This document shows, piece after piece, positions 56,696 through 64,000 of a stretch of 64,000 nt of DNA (positions are counted from its first letter, which is position 1; each line of letters begins with the position of its first letter). This DNA is from Actinomyces sp. S6-Spd3 (GTDB taxonomy: Bacteria > Actinomycetota > Actinomycetes > Actinomycetales > Actinomycetaceae), in the NCBI RefSeq assembly GCF_000758755.1, contig NZ_JRMV01000274.1, positions 101,548 through 165,547 of the forward strand. Reading direction: 5' to 3'. The notes below the pieces were generated by a model. The model made no database searches, was not told the origin of the DNA, and saw only the letters and a program-made list of their open reading frames with translations. The position numbers and the translations under genes were made by a program.

Positions 56696-57334
56696 ATGAA
56701 TCAGGCGGAGAAGTCCGAGCGTACTCGGGAAATGATCTGTGCAGCTGCCCGACAGCTATTCGCAGAGAATGGGTACGACAGCACAACCATGCAAGATATC
56801 GTCGGGGCAAGCGGAATGTCGAAGGGGGCGATCTATCACCATTTCTCATCGAAGCAGGAGGTGTTGGGTTCCGTTATTCAGGGTGAGTTGCAGTATTTGA
56901 ATGCATTTGTCGAAGATTTGGCTGCACAATCGGATGTGTCGGTGATCGATAGGATGACAAGCCTCACGGCGCATATGGTCGCCTCCGGTCCGCAAAATGG
57001 TATCGGGCGCGCCAACTGGGTAAGCGAGGTTCCTGAAGCCTTGCTGGGATCATTGCGCCACTCCCTGACAACGCTCGCGCCCCACTTGGAACAAATGCTG
57101 CGCCAGGGAATGGAGTCTGGTGAAATTGGCTGTGCCTTCCCGGGTGAAGTCGCTGAAGTGTTGGTTCTGCTTGTAGATGTGTGGATTGACCCGCTGATCG
57201 TTTCGGATTCTTATGAGCGAAAGTGCCAAAAGGTGGATTTTATTGCTGCTTTCCTCGAACGTTTCGACGCCCCGGTGCTCAGTGAGGACTCTATCGCAGT
57301 CATCAAAAATGGGGTAGGTCGTTTCTATGAATGA
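56696..57334 (+). CDS. TetR-family transcriptional repressor
   Basis: The 212-residue protein has a standard N-terminal helix-turn-helix (TTMQDIVGASGMSKGAIYHHF, residues 30-50) and an all-helical ligand domain. It starts behind GGAGG and overlaps the glycosyltransferase gene by 8 bp. Placed downstream of a perfect palindrome, it should autoregulate. The inducer is probably the drug or metabolite handled by the partner enzyme. Confidence 0.93.
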   Translation: MNQAEKSERTREMICAAARQLFAENGYDSTTMQDIVGASGMSKGAIYHHFSSKQEVLGSVIQGELQYLNAFVEDLAAQSDVSVIDRMTSLTAHMVASGPQNGIGRANWVSEVPEALLGSLRHSLTTLAPHLEQMLRQGMESGEIGCAFPGEVAEVLVLLVDVWIDPLIVSDSYERKCQKVDFIAAFLERFDAPVLSEDSIAVIKNGVGRFYE

Positions 57335-58493
57335 GCGCGATTTCTACTCCATTCTCATGGTGAATCTACCGTTTTCTGGGCACACGAACCCGACGCTCGG
57401 CTTAGCTCGGGTACTCACTGATATGGGACATCGTGTGACCTACATTCATTCGCCTACGTGGCGGGAAGCTGTGGAAGATACGGGCGCAGATTTTGTCCCC
57501 TATGACGACTATCCCCTCTGTCCGAGTCCATTCCAGGATCGCATGCACTGCTGGAGTGCTGCTTACCGGACGGTGCTGCGTATCGGCTCAGACTACGACT
57601 GCCTTATCTACGAGATGCTCTTTGTTTCAGGCAAAGCACTCGCCGACCGTTTGGGGATAGTCCCGATCAGGATCTTCTCAACCTTTGCGCTCAATGAGCA
57701 TGTACTAGACGACTTCGGGCGAAGCGGCGGGTTGTACTTAACGTCGATCTTCCGTTTTCCGCGCCTTAGATCGCTCATTTCTGCACCTTTAAGTAGGAGA
57801 TATGGGTGGCGCTTCCGAGAGATCGAAGCCGAGATTGCGTGTAATAGCCCTAGCCTCAATATCGTCTATACGCCCCGGAGCTTTCAGATATATGCCAAGG
57901 AATTCCCTTCATCTCGATACGCGTTCGTAGGGGCGTCTATCGATGGACGTTGCAGCGAGCCATTTTCGCCTCCCGGGGGTAGTGGCCCCCTCATCTATAT
58001 ATCTCTAGGGACAGAACTCAATAAGTCCGAGCGTTTCTTCCGCCGGTGTGTGGAAGCGTTCCGCAGCTGTGGCGTGCGCGTTGTTATGGCGATCGGTGGG
58101 TCTGTACGTCCTGAGAGCCTGGGCTCCCTGCCACCCACGATTATGGTCCGCAGCAGGGTTCCGCAGCTTGAGGTGCTTGCACGAGCATCTCTCTTTATTA
58201 CCCACGGAGGAATGAACAGCGTTAATGAGGCACTCTTCTACGGAGTGCCGATGCTGGTTGTACCAGTTGGTAACGATCAACCGACTGTGGCTCGGCGGGT
58301 GAAAGAGCTGGGATTGGGCGAAGTGTTGGAGGCCCATGCAGTAACTGCCGATGTGCTTCGTGAGGCTGCCATGCGTGTGTTATCTGATCGTGAGTGTCAC
58401 ACGCGTCTTTCCGAGTTTCGCAGAGAGACATGCAACGCAGGTGGCAATGCAGAAGCTGCGAAGCTCATCGTCGAACGGCTCAATCGAGCGTGA
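57327..58493 (+). CDS. MGT/YjiC-type UDP-glycosyltransferase
   Basis: The 388-residue GT-B enzyme has the N-terminal catalytic-type His19 in LPFSGHTNPTLGLARVL and the C-terminal donor-binding signature THGGMNSVNEALFYGVPMLVVPVGNDQP. The closest functional class by motif is macrolide or small-molecule glycosyltransferases. Base composition is lower in GC than the flanking genes. Coupled to a TetR repressor, it probably glycosylates, and so inactivates, a xenobiotic or antibiotic. A biosynthetic role is less likely because no other pathway gene is present. Confidence 0.88.
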   Translation: MNERDFYSILMVNLPFSGHTNPTLGLARVLTDMGHRVTYIHSPTWREAVEDTGADFVPYDDYPLCPSPFQDRMHCWSAAYRTVLRIGSDYDCLIYEMLFVSGKALADRLGIVPIRIFSTFALNEHVLDDFGRSGGLYLTSIFRFPRLRSLISAPLSRRYGWRFREIEAEIACNSPSLNIVYTPRSFQIYAKEFPSSRYAFVGASIDGRCSEPFSPPGGSGPLIYISLGTELNKSERFFRRCVEAFRSCGVRVVMAIGGSVRPESLGSLPPTIMVRSRVPQLEVLARASLFITHGGMNSVNEALFYGVPMLVVPVGNDQPTVARRVKELGLGEVLEAHAVTADVLREAAMRVLSDRECHTRLSEFRRETCNAGGNAEAAKLIVERLNRA

Positions 58494-58497
58494 AACG

Positions 58498-58533
58498 CGG
58501 GCGGGGAGCAGTTGACGGGCTGCTCCCCGCCAG
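58498..58533 (+). terminator. Terminator-like hairpin after the glycosyltransferase gene
   Basis: An 11-bp perfect core (GCGGGGAGCAG and complement, 58501-58530) begins 7 nt after the stop. It resembles the guaB terminator in both arms. Confidence 0.7.
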
Positions 58534-58815
58534 CACTGTCTTAAAGCTACGAAAACTCGCAAGAGTGCAAAATAGAATCGCTCCAATGTTCATCCTCATC
58601 GATCATGCGGATGTCTATTCCACGGCAAAGCCCCTGGAATGGCCGCCCATCGACGGATTGACGACCGTCCTAACGATTCTGCACCGGGAGGACAAGGAAC
58701 TCCTCGGCGTTCGGCACTTAATTCAACATCTTCCTGCCCGACGGGCGCCCAGACGCAGGCGATTCCCAAGACATGGCGAAAACGGCGGTACTCGGCGTAC
58801 CCGTACGAAGCATGC
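58534..58815. other. Spacer with no supported gene
   Basis: Overlapping open frames exist on both strands but none has a ribosome-binding site or a recognised domain. A short frame from the ATG at 58586 (MFILIDHADVYSTAKPLEWP) could be a decayed gene. I see no function. Confidence 0.35.
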
Positions 58816-59580
58816 TTACTCCTGGTCGTCGCTACGACCTCTCGGCGTGATCTGGGGCCACTCTCGGTCGATGTGGGTCTCCCGTCCCCTTGAACGTAGA
58901 AAGTTTTCAAAGTTTTCTGCCCACGCTGCGTGAGCTTCCTTTTGGAATGCGTGGATTTGAATGCAGCTCTGAGCCGCACAATCCGGGAACTTTCGGGCGA
59001 TCGCGGCCAGCACGTCCAAGGTCATGACCACGTCGTATTCGGCGGTATGTGCATTTTCTGAAACTGGAACCCCGTACGCGCTGGCCATGAGAGAAAGCTG
59101 CTTTTTGCCCTTGCGGTAGCGATCAAGATGACGGTCCAAGACCAAGGGATCGATGATGGGCGCGGGCTCGCTTAGACCGAGCCGTTCACTGAGAGTGGGG
59201 AGCTTATGTCTGCGTAGCTCTTCTTCAAGCAAGGTGAAATCGAAACTTCCATTGAATGCGACAACGGGATATCCGCGTCCCATATGCGAAGCAAGAGAAG
59301 TGGCAAGTTCTTCAAGAACTTCACGGATCGGACGGCCATGGGTTTGTGCCGTTTGCGTCGTAATCCCGTGAATCTGAGCTGCAGAGTCAGGGATGACAAC
59401 TTCGGGGTCTGCGAGCCATGTCGTAATGACGTCAGAGCCGGCAGTGGCTGCAGCTCCGTCTGCGCGTAGAACGAGTGCTGCAGTAACCAAGCGGTCACTG
59501 TGGGGGTTAACCCCTGTTGTTTCGGTATCAAAGCCAAGCCAGGGGAGTTGTGCCCACGACGGAACTGATGTGTGTGTCAT
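58816..59580 (-). CDS. DnaQ-like 3'-5' exonuclease (DEDDh)
   Basis: The 254-residue protein carries the three exonuclease motifs: FDTETTG (Asp18, Glu20), NGSFDFTLLEEEL for ExoII and HTAEYDVVMTLDV for ExoIII with the DEDDh-type histidine. It resembles the stand-alone epsilon-like exonucleases of actinobacteria. Its role may be proofreading, repair or RNA trimming. No Shine-Dalgarno is present; CACACT lies about 6 nt before the ATG. Confidence 0.9.
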   Translation of the reverse strand: MTHTSVPSWAQLPWLGFDTETTGVNPHSDRLVTAALVLRADGAAATAGSDVITTWLADPEVVIPDSAAQIHGITTQTAQTHGRPIREVLEELATSLASHMGRGYPVVAFNGSFDFTLLEEELRRHKLPTLSERLGLSEPAPIIDPLVLDRHLDRYRKGKKQLSLMASAYGVPVSENAHTAEYDVVMTLDVLAAIARKFPDCAAQSCIQIHAFQKEAHAAWAENFENFLRSRGRETHIDREWPQITPRGRSDDQE

Positions 59581-59631
59581 GCCTTAAGTGTGCACTGTTG
59601 CTCCGTCATTTGCGTCCAATTTCAGATCCGC

Positions 59632-59670
59632 ATAAAAAAGATGTCCCACTTCGTCATGGAAGTGGGACAT
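59632..59670 (-). terminator. Rho-independent terminator of the small minus-strand gene
   Basis: On the minus strand an 11-bp stem (59670-59641) with 8-nt loop is followed by CTTTTTTATG. It stands 22 nt after the stop of the small ORF. Confidence 0.9.
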
Positions 59671-59691
59671 CGCTAGATGAACTGTGGTGAA

Positions 59692-59877
59692 TCAGGGATG
59701 CAAAGGCAAGGGGAACGAGAAACGCGTGTATGCACCAGGCATCTGGGCGCGATCGCGAGATCCCAACTTACGGGGTGTGCGCTCGTTTGTGCGGCGCGAT
59801 ACATCCTGCGCAATGCGGCTTTCCGCGCGTGAACTGCGACGGAAATCCCTTTGAGTGGCAGCTGCTGCTGTCAACAT
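59692..59877 (-). CDS. Small arginine-rich protein of unknown function
   Basis: The 61-codon gene has a consensus AGGAGG five bases before its ATG and a strong terminator 22 nt after its stop, so it is a complete small transcription unit. The product (MLTAAAATQRDFRRSSRAES...) has 13 arginines, no cysteine and no hydrophobic segment. It is probably soluble and nucleic-acid-binding or disordered. I do not recognise the family. A possible minus-strand promoter is TTGAAG, 17 bp, CAGAAT near 59950-59980. Confidence 0.65.
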   Translation of the reverse strand: MLTAAAATQRDFRRSSRAESRIAQDVSRRTNERTPRKLGSRDRAQMPGAYTRFSFPLPLHP

Positions 59878-60240
59878 GATGACCTCCTGCGGATCAAATG
59901 GCGAACACCACTTGCGGGTGTATTTGTGATGACGTATACATTCTGCGCATTGCCGACGATCTCTTCAAGTGTTTTTCACCCTCGGCGTGCAGGGTCGTTC
60001 CTTCAGGCGTGGATTGAAAAGCAAAAGGTTGGGAACTGGTGAAGTCTCCCCATGGCCTCGTCCTCAATAATCTAAAAATTCGGTAAAAATTTGTGGGCGA
60101 TCGTCATGTCTCCACAGGGCTTTCGGGGTAAAAGTAAAGTCGTATCAGAATGCAAGCCGACTGTGAAATATGCCACTTTATGCTCGGTGTATGTGGCGTG
60201 TCTTCGATGCGGCGTCAATATCGCGCCCATGTGGAGTGAC
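59878..60240. other. Divergent spacer between the small gene and guaB3
   Basis: No gene is supported, although the frame of guaB3 stays open upstream of its start. A short inverted repeat ACACC/GGGTGT occurs near 59907-59922. The stretch probably holds promoters for both directions. Confidence 0.4.
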
Positions 60241-60246
60241 TACAAT
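60241..60246 (+). promoter_or_regulatory. -10 element for a leaderless guaB3 transcript
   Basis: TACAAT ends exactly 6 nt before the ATG chosen for guaB3; no ribosome-binding site is present. Confidence 0.55.
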
Positions 60247-60252
60247 GGCCCC

Positions 60253-61374
60253 ATGGGTAATGAGGTCGAAATCGGTCGAGGAAAACGAGGCCGCCGCGCC
60301 TACACGCTAGATGACATCGCACTTGTTTCGGCACGCAGAACCAGGGACCCTGCCGACGTGAACGTTGGATGGCAGATCGATGCCTACCACGTCGATGTCC
60401 CCATCATGGCTGCCCCCATGGACTCGGTGATGAGTCCCGATACGGCAATTCTCTTCGGCAAGCTCGGTGGAATTGGGGTTTTAGACCTGGACGGTCTGTG
60501 GACTCGATACGAAAATCCTCAACCGATCTTGGATGAGATTGCCCAGCTCCCCGCCGAAGGCTCAATCGCTCGACTTCAACAAATTTATTCGGCACCTATC
60601 CAAGCCGATCTCATCACCGAACGTCTCCAATACATCCGAGATGCGGGAGTCGTGGTGGCAGGAAGGCTTTCGCCCCAGCGCACCCAGCGCTACTGGCGCG
60701 CTGTTGTCGAGGCGGGTGTTGATCTCTTCGTTATCCGCGGAACGACGGTGTCTGCCGAGCACGTCTCCTCGCGTGCAGAGCCCCTCAATCTCAAACGCTT
60801 CATCTATGAGCTTGATGTTCCCGTCATTGTGGGTGGAGTCTCCACAGATACCGCTGCCTTGCATCTGATGCGTACGGGCGCTGCAGGTATTCTGGTCGGT
60901 TTTGGTGGGGGAGCAGCCCATGCAACTCGCCAGTCGCTGGGAGTTCATGCTCCCATGGCGACGGCAATCGCCGACGTTGCTGCGGCGCGCCGCGACTACA
61001 TGGATGAATCTGGCGGCCGCTACGTCCACGTGATTGCGGATGGTGGAATTGGGCGCTCTGGGGACATGACGCGCGCAATTGCTTGTGGTGCAGACGCGGT
61101 GATGATGGGTGCTGCCCTTGCTCGCGCCGAGGAAGCTCCCGGACGTGGTTGGCACTGGGGTTCCGAGGCCACGCACCCGGAGCTCCCGCGAGGCCACCGT
61201 GTGCGCGTGGGGACTTCGGGGACCTTCAGTGAAATCTTGTACGGTCCCTCGACGCGAGCGGATGGAACGCTGAACTTTATTGGTGCGCTCAAGCGAACTA
61301 TGGCCTCGACAGGGTATTCGGAAGTGAAGGACCTGCAAAAGGCGGAAGTCGTCGTCAGCCCCTATTCGCGCTGA
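60253..61374 (+). CDS. guaB3: GuaB3-type IMP dehydrogenase-related protein
   Basis: The 373-residue protein starts MGNEVEIGRGKRGRRAYTLDDIALV, typical of actinobacterial GuaB3. It has an IMPDH TIM barrel but no CBS domains. Where true IMPDH has the catalytic Cys loop, it reads VGFGGGAAHATRQSLG, without cysteine. In mycobacteria GuaB3 is not an active IMP dehydrogenase, so a regulatory or other role is likely. The reading frame is open 160 bases further upstream, but the family start and the -10 spacing favour this ATG. Confidence 0.9.
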   Translation: MGNEVEIGRGKRGRRAYTLDDIALVSARRTRDPADVNVGWQIDAYHVDVPIMAAPMDSVMSPDTAILFGKLGGIGVLDLDGLWTRYENPQPILDEIAQLPAEGSIARLQQIYSAPIQADLITERLQYIRDAGVVVAGRLSPQRTQRYWRAVVEAGVDLFVIRGTTVSAEHVSSRAEPLNLKRFIYELDVPVIVGGVSTDTAALHLMRTGAAGILVGFGGGAAHATRQSLGVHAPMATAIADVAAARRDYMDESGGRYVHVIADGGIGRSGDMTRAIACGADAVMMGAALARAEEAPGRGWHWGSEATHPELPRGHRVRVGTSGTFSEILYGPSTRADGTLNFIGALKRTMASTGYSEVKDLQKAEVVVSPYSR

Positions 61375-61382
61375 CACAAAAT

Positions 61383-61416
61383 TCTGGGTGGCGAACGTCT
61401 TAGTTCGCCACCCAGA
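61383..61416. terminator. Bidirectional terminator between guaB3 and the membrane-protein gene
   Basis: A perfect 14-bp stem (TCTGGGTGGCGAAC and complement) with 6-nt loop stands between convergent genes. ATTTTG follows on the minus strand. Confidence 0.85.
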
Positions 61417-61420
61417 TCAG

Positions 61421-61891
61421 TTAGAGGGTGGGTTTGTGAAGAGTAAGCGAAGCAACTTCCGCTCGTGGAACCCACAGATCTAATGCCGTGAATCCAGCGA
61501 AGGCCAAAGACAAACAGCTCGGCCAGAGAATGTTTTCGTACTCTAGTGAGAAAGCGTAGAAGCTATCGGCAGCGGTCGTATGGAGTGTTCCCAACAGTGT
61601 TCCAATGACGATTAAAGGAATACTGAAATTGACGACTACTGAAATAATCCGAATCACCCGTGAGGGTCCGACGATATTTCTTATCCTGAGAATGCTTCCA
61701 GTGAGTGCCAGTAAGAGCCCAATAACAATGGCGATAGCGACTGGTTTCGTGAGCCAGATTAATGGATTGTCATGGAAGAGAGGCGGAAGCCAAAGCACGA
61801 GAAGTGGGAGGCCACCAACGAAAGCAAGATAGGTGGATGTCTCCCATGCGTTCCATTGAGTGTCGACAGTCGCGCTGCGTAGATTTGACAT
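61421..61891 (-). CDS. Small membrane protein of unknown function
   Basis: The 156-residue protein has four predicted spans (for example YLAFVGGLPLLVLWLPPLF and PVAIAIVIGLLLALTGSIL) and short hydrophilic ends. I do not recognise the family. The ATG at 61891 is fixed by TAGGAGGAAT four to five bases upstream; an ATG 33 nt earlier has no such site. It may be part of a variable membrane-protein patch with the next minus-strand gene. Confidence 0.75.
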   Translation of the reverse strand: MSNLRSATVDTQWNAWETSTYLAFVGGLPLLVLWLPPLFHDNPLIWLTKPVAIAIVIGLLLALTGSILRIRNIVGPSRVIRIISVVVNFSIPLIVIGTLLGTLHTTAADSFYAFSLEYENILWPSCLSLAFAGFTALDLWVPRAEVASLTLHKPTL

Positions 61892-62144
61892 TATTCCTCC
61901 TAGTGGAACGAATTCGGATCCCATTGGTTGCAGCAGGAGCCGAAATGCAAACGATGGCCAGTTTGGAGTGAACTAGATTTCTTCCTTGAAACCGAAGGAA
62001 AAGGGTCGCGCAAAGCTGGCGGTGGCGGTGGGGGAGGCCGCGAAGGAAAGACAGGTGGCGTGCAGCGGTTCTTTGGTGCACCCATGAATAATTATCCCCG
62101 GGTGTTTAATCCCTTGTCAATAGTTTTTCTGCAGGTCAAGGCAT
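61892..62144. other. Spacer with a G-rich run
   Basis: No gene is supported. Bases 62021-62042 are a G-rich run (GGCGGTGGCGGTGGGGGAGG) that would encode only a polyglycine in an unconvincing frame. Confidence 0.4.
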
Positions 62145-62180
62145 GAAAATGTGGGGCGACCACAGTTGTGATCGCCCCAC
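62145..62180 (-). terminator. Minus-strand terminator after the 109-residue membrane gene
   Basis: A 9-bp GC stem (GTGGGGCGA with TCGCCCCAC) with an inner partial stem is followed on the minus strand by ATTTTC. Confidence 0.75.
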
Positions 62181-62208
62181 AACTATTGAAGGGGGTTGGT
62201 GCTTGGCT

Positions 62209-62538
62209 TTAGGCGGCTGTGTTCATCACCAGGGCAGTGATTGCCGGGCTGATGAGAATCAGAGCTAAGGCTAGTGCGCCGTAGAGATTTCGTTGGTATG
62301 AGGGGCCTTCGGAAGCGGTCTGATGCCAGATCGCTGCAAAAGGTAAGAAGACTGCGGCCACTAGTCCCACAACGAGAACCATGGGGCGCAGTGCTGGAGC
62401 AAAAACGCAGGCGAAAAGGGCGACTGCAAGGATGATGGGAGTGATCAGGGATTTTCTCACGGAAAAATCATAAATCTGAGCAGTTGGAGCTTCAGTACAA
62501 GCGCTTGTGATTTTGATTAAGTCTGCGACTGTGTGCAT
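62209..62538 (-). CDS. Small hypothetical membrane protein
   Basis: The 109-residue frame has a short N-terminal region, then three hydrophobic spans (SLITPIILAVALFACVFAPAL; MVLVVGLVAAVFLPFAAIW; GALALALILISPAITALVM). No family is recognised. The start is uncertain: neither the ATG nor an internal GTG (reading MRKSLITP) has a ribosome-binding site. A terminator follows, which supports its being a real gene. Confidence 0.6.
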   Translation of the reverse strand: MHTVADLIKITSACTEAPTAQIYDFSVRKSLITPIILAVALFACVFAPALRPMVLVVGLVAAVFLPFAAIWHQTASEGPSYQRNLYGALALALILISPAITALVMNTAA

Positions 62539-62604
62539 ATTTCGGTTGAATAGTTTCCAGCATCATGCATAAATAGTGATGTTTTGGCGACGGTTTAGAA
62601 CGTG

Positions 62605-62643
62605 AAAAGTGGTCCCGGTCTAGAAAACCAGACCGGGACCACT
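62605..62643 (-). terminator. Minus-strand terminator of fumC
   Basis: A perfect 14-bp stem (62608-62621 with 62630-62643) and 8-nt loop, with TTTTC on the minus-strand exit side, 29 nt after the fumC stop. Confidence 0.88.
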
Positions 62644-62671
62644 CTCAGTAACTTGCTAGACGCTCCCTAGA

Positions 62672-64000
62672 TCACTGATCTGCTGCGCTGGGGTGCGTCA
62701 TATCCGCGGGAACAACCCATGCATCAAACTCTTCGGGCGTGACGAAACCGAGCTCCAGAGCGGACTCGCGAAGTGAAATGCCCTTGTGGTGGGCATTCTT
62801 CGCGATCTTTGAGGCCTTGTCGTAACCGATGTGGCGGTTCAGGGCCGTCACCTGCATGAGGTTGATATCCAGGTGGTGCTGAATCTTTTCGCGGTTCGGC
62901 TCAATGCCGTATGCGCAGTGGATATCAAAGGAAACGCAGGCATCACCCAGGAGACGGATGGACTCCAGAACATTCCATGCCATGACGGGCTTGAAAACGT
63001 TGAGCTGGAAGTTGCCCTGTGAACCAGCGAAACCGACGGTTGCATCGTTGCCGAAGACCTGGGTTGCGACCATAGTCATGGCCTCACACTGGGTCGGGTT
63101 GACCTTGCCGGGCATAATCGACGATCCGGGTTCGTTCTCGGGGATGATGAGCTCGCCGATGCCGTCGCGCGGGCCGGAAGCGTACCAGCGCACATCGTTG
63201 GCGATCTTCATGAGTGCATCTGCCAGAACACGCAGTGCGCCGGAAACCAATACCAGCGCGTCGTGTGCGCCCAGGGCTGCGAAGAGGTTATCGGCCTGCT
63301 TGAACTCGATGCCGGTTTCATCAGAAATCTTCTGTGCAGCCAGCTGACCGAATGCAGGGTGAGCATTGAGGCCGGTTCCCACCGCGGTTCCGCCAATTGC
63401 GAGTTCACGTGCGCGAGAATCCGCGTAGTGAATGCCATCAAGTGCGAAATCGATCTGCGCGACCCAGCCGGAAATAACCTGGCCAAGCGTAATGGGCGTT
63501 GCATCCTGCAGGTGGGTGCGGCCAACCATGACGACGTCGGCGTATTCCTTCGACTTCTTGTCCAGGGTGTTGCGCAGTTGCTCAACGCGCGGGTACATCG
63601 CCTGAAGCTCCTGGACCACAGCAATGTGCATTGCGGTGGGGAAGGTGTCATTTGAGGACTGGCCGCGGTTCACGTGGTCGTTGGGGTGAACGGGAGTCTT
63701 GGAGCCCATGACGCCGCCCGCAAGTTCGATGGCGCGGTTCGAGATCACCTCGTTGGCATTCATGTTCGACTGGGTGCCCGAACCGGTCTGGAAGACAACC
63801 AGTGGGAAATGGTCGTCAAGCTTGCCCTCAATGACCTCATCGGCGGCGCGTGCAATCAGGTCTGCGATATCTTGGGGCAGCTCGCCGAGTTCGGCGTTTG
63901 CCAGCGCAGCAGCCTTCTTCAGGGTTCCCAGTGCGCGCACCATCGGGCGGCCCCAGACGAAAGTGTTACGGCCGATGTCGAAATTGTGCAGCGAACGCTC
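62672..64000 (-). CDS. fumC: Class II fumarate hydratase, 5' end outside the window
   Basis: Fumarase interconverts fumarate and malate, next to succinate dehydrogenase in the TCA cycle. About 443 codons are present. The frame runs to the window edge, reading [10 protein letters not shown], so the true start lies beyond 64000. The family signature [11 protein letters not shown] is present, as are [19 protein letters not shown] and the [15 protein letters not shown] motif. The C-terminus ends [11 protein letters not shown]. Confidence 0.96.
   Translation of the reverse strand, partial: ERSLHNFDIGRNTFVWGRPMVRALGTLKKAAALANAELGELPQDIADLIARAADEVIEGKLDDHFPLVVFQTGSGTQSNMNANEVISNRAIELAGGVMGSKTPVHPNDHVNRGQSSNDTFPTAMHIAVVQELQAMYPRVEQLRNTLDKKSKEYADVVMVGRTHLQDATPITLGQVISGWVAQIDFALDGIHYADSRARELAIGGTAVGTGLNAHPAFGQLAAQKISDETGIEFKQADNLFAALGAHDALVLVSGALRVLADALMKIANDVRWYASGPRDGIGELIIPENEPGSSIMPGKVNPTQCEAMTMVATQVFGNDATVGFAGSQGNFQLNVFKPVMAWNVLESIRLLGDACVSFDIHCAYGIEPNREKIQHHLDINLMQVTALNRHIGYDKASKIAKNAHHKGISLRESALELGFVTPEEFDAWVVPADMTHPSAADQ

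Noticed and set aside
58394..58933. 179-codon frame overlapping the end of the glycosyltransferase and the exonuclease
   Set aside because: Mostly a shadow of genes on both strands; the intermediate part shows no domain or start signal.
60091..60252. N-terminal extension of guaB3 by 54 codons
   Set aside because: The family starts at MGNEVEIGRGKR-type sequence, and a -10 hexamer sits 6 nt before that ATG; the extension has no homology-like features.
61928..62146. 72-codon frame with a polyglycine run
   Set aside because: Poor start, G-run composition, no recognised domain.

Overview
The window reads as chromosomal DNA of a high-GC actinobacterium, most likely Actinomycetaceae (Schaalia/Actinomyces-like). 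This is an inference from gene order and protein signatures, not from a database search. Supporting signs are the contiguous str, S10-spc and alpha ribosomal operons, a WhiB regulator, a GuaB3-type IMP dehydrogenase paralogue, a sortase signal reading LARTG, many GTG/TTG starts, and several starts placed exactly 6 nt after a -10 hexamer (leaderless transcripts).

Layout. 1-279: C-terminal end of a cell-wall-anchored surface protein. 280-2746: a gene-poor stretch holding one AbiEi/DUF559-type nuclease-like gene between two direct copies of a 68-bp palindromic repeat. 2747-7138: str operon (rpsL, rpsG, fusA, tuf). 7389-17399: a promoter, a roughly 290-nt structured leader and the S10-spc operon from rpsJ to rplO. 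17589-23835: secY, adk, map, infA, rpmJ, rpsM, rpsK, rpoA and rplQ. 23967-28422: ppgK, truA, rplM, rpsI and glmM. 28419-37311: a sugar island with a divergent LacI regulator, GH2 beta-galactosidase, ABC binding protein, two permeases and GH29 alpha-fucosidase. 37301-43300: coaA, a GRP-family sugar transporter, nnrD, alr, tsaE, tsaB and rimI. 43511-46947: sdhCAB. 47047-49838: tsaD, a THUMP-like methyltransferase and CIRCE-controlled groES. 49904-52082: ccdA, a DsbA-like thiol oxidoreductase and whiB on the minus strand. 52427-56385: a MerR/B12-domain-like regulator, an AGE-family sugar isomerase and guaB. 56636-58533: an operator-controlled TetR plus macrolide-type glycosyltransferase cassette. 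58816-64000: a DnaQ-like exonuclease, a small arginine-rich protein gene, guaB3, two small membrane proteins and the truncated fumC.

How it fits together. The backbone is translation, secretion and core metabolism. Accessory modules sit in its seams. The beta-galactosidase/fucosidase/ABC island predicts uptake and trimming of fucosylated galactosides (host mucin or milk glycans) and lies between glmM and coaA. The TetR-glycosyltransferase pair looks like an inducible drug-modification unit. It has lower GC and lies between two look-alike terminator hairpins.

The observations I rate highest are the fucosyl-galactoside locus, the repeat-flanked nuclease gene, the leaderless-start pattern, the twin-terminator cassette, the small arginine-rich gene with its own Shine-Dalgarno and terminator, and the S10 leader. 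I found no clear evidence of a wholly new defence or mobile system. No tRNA, rRNA, CRISPR array, prophage or intact transposase was seen.
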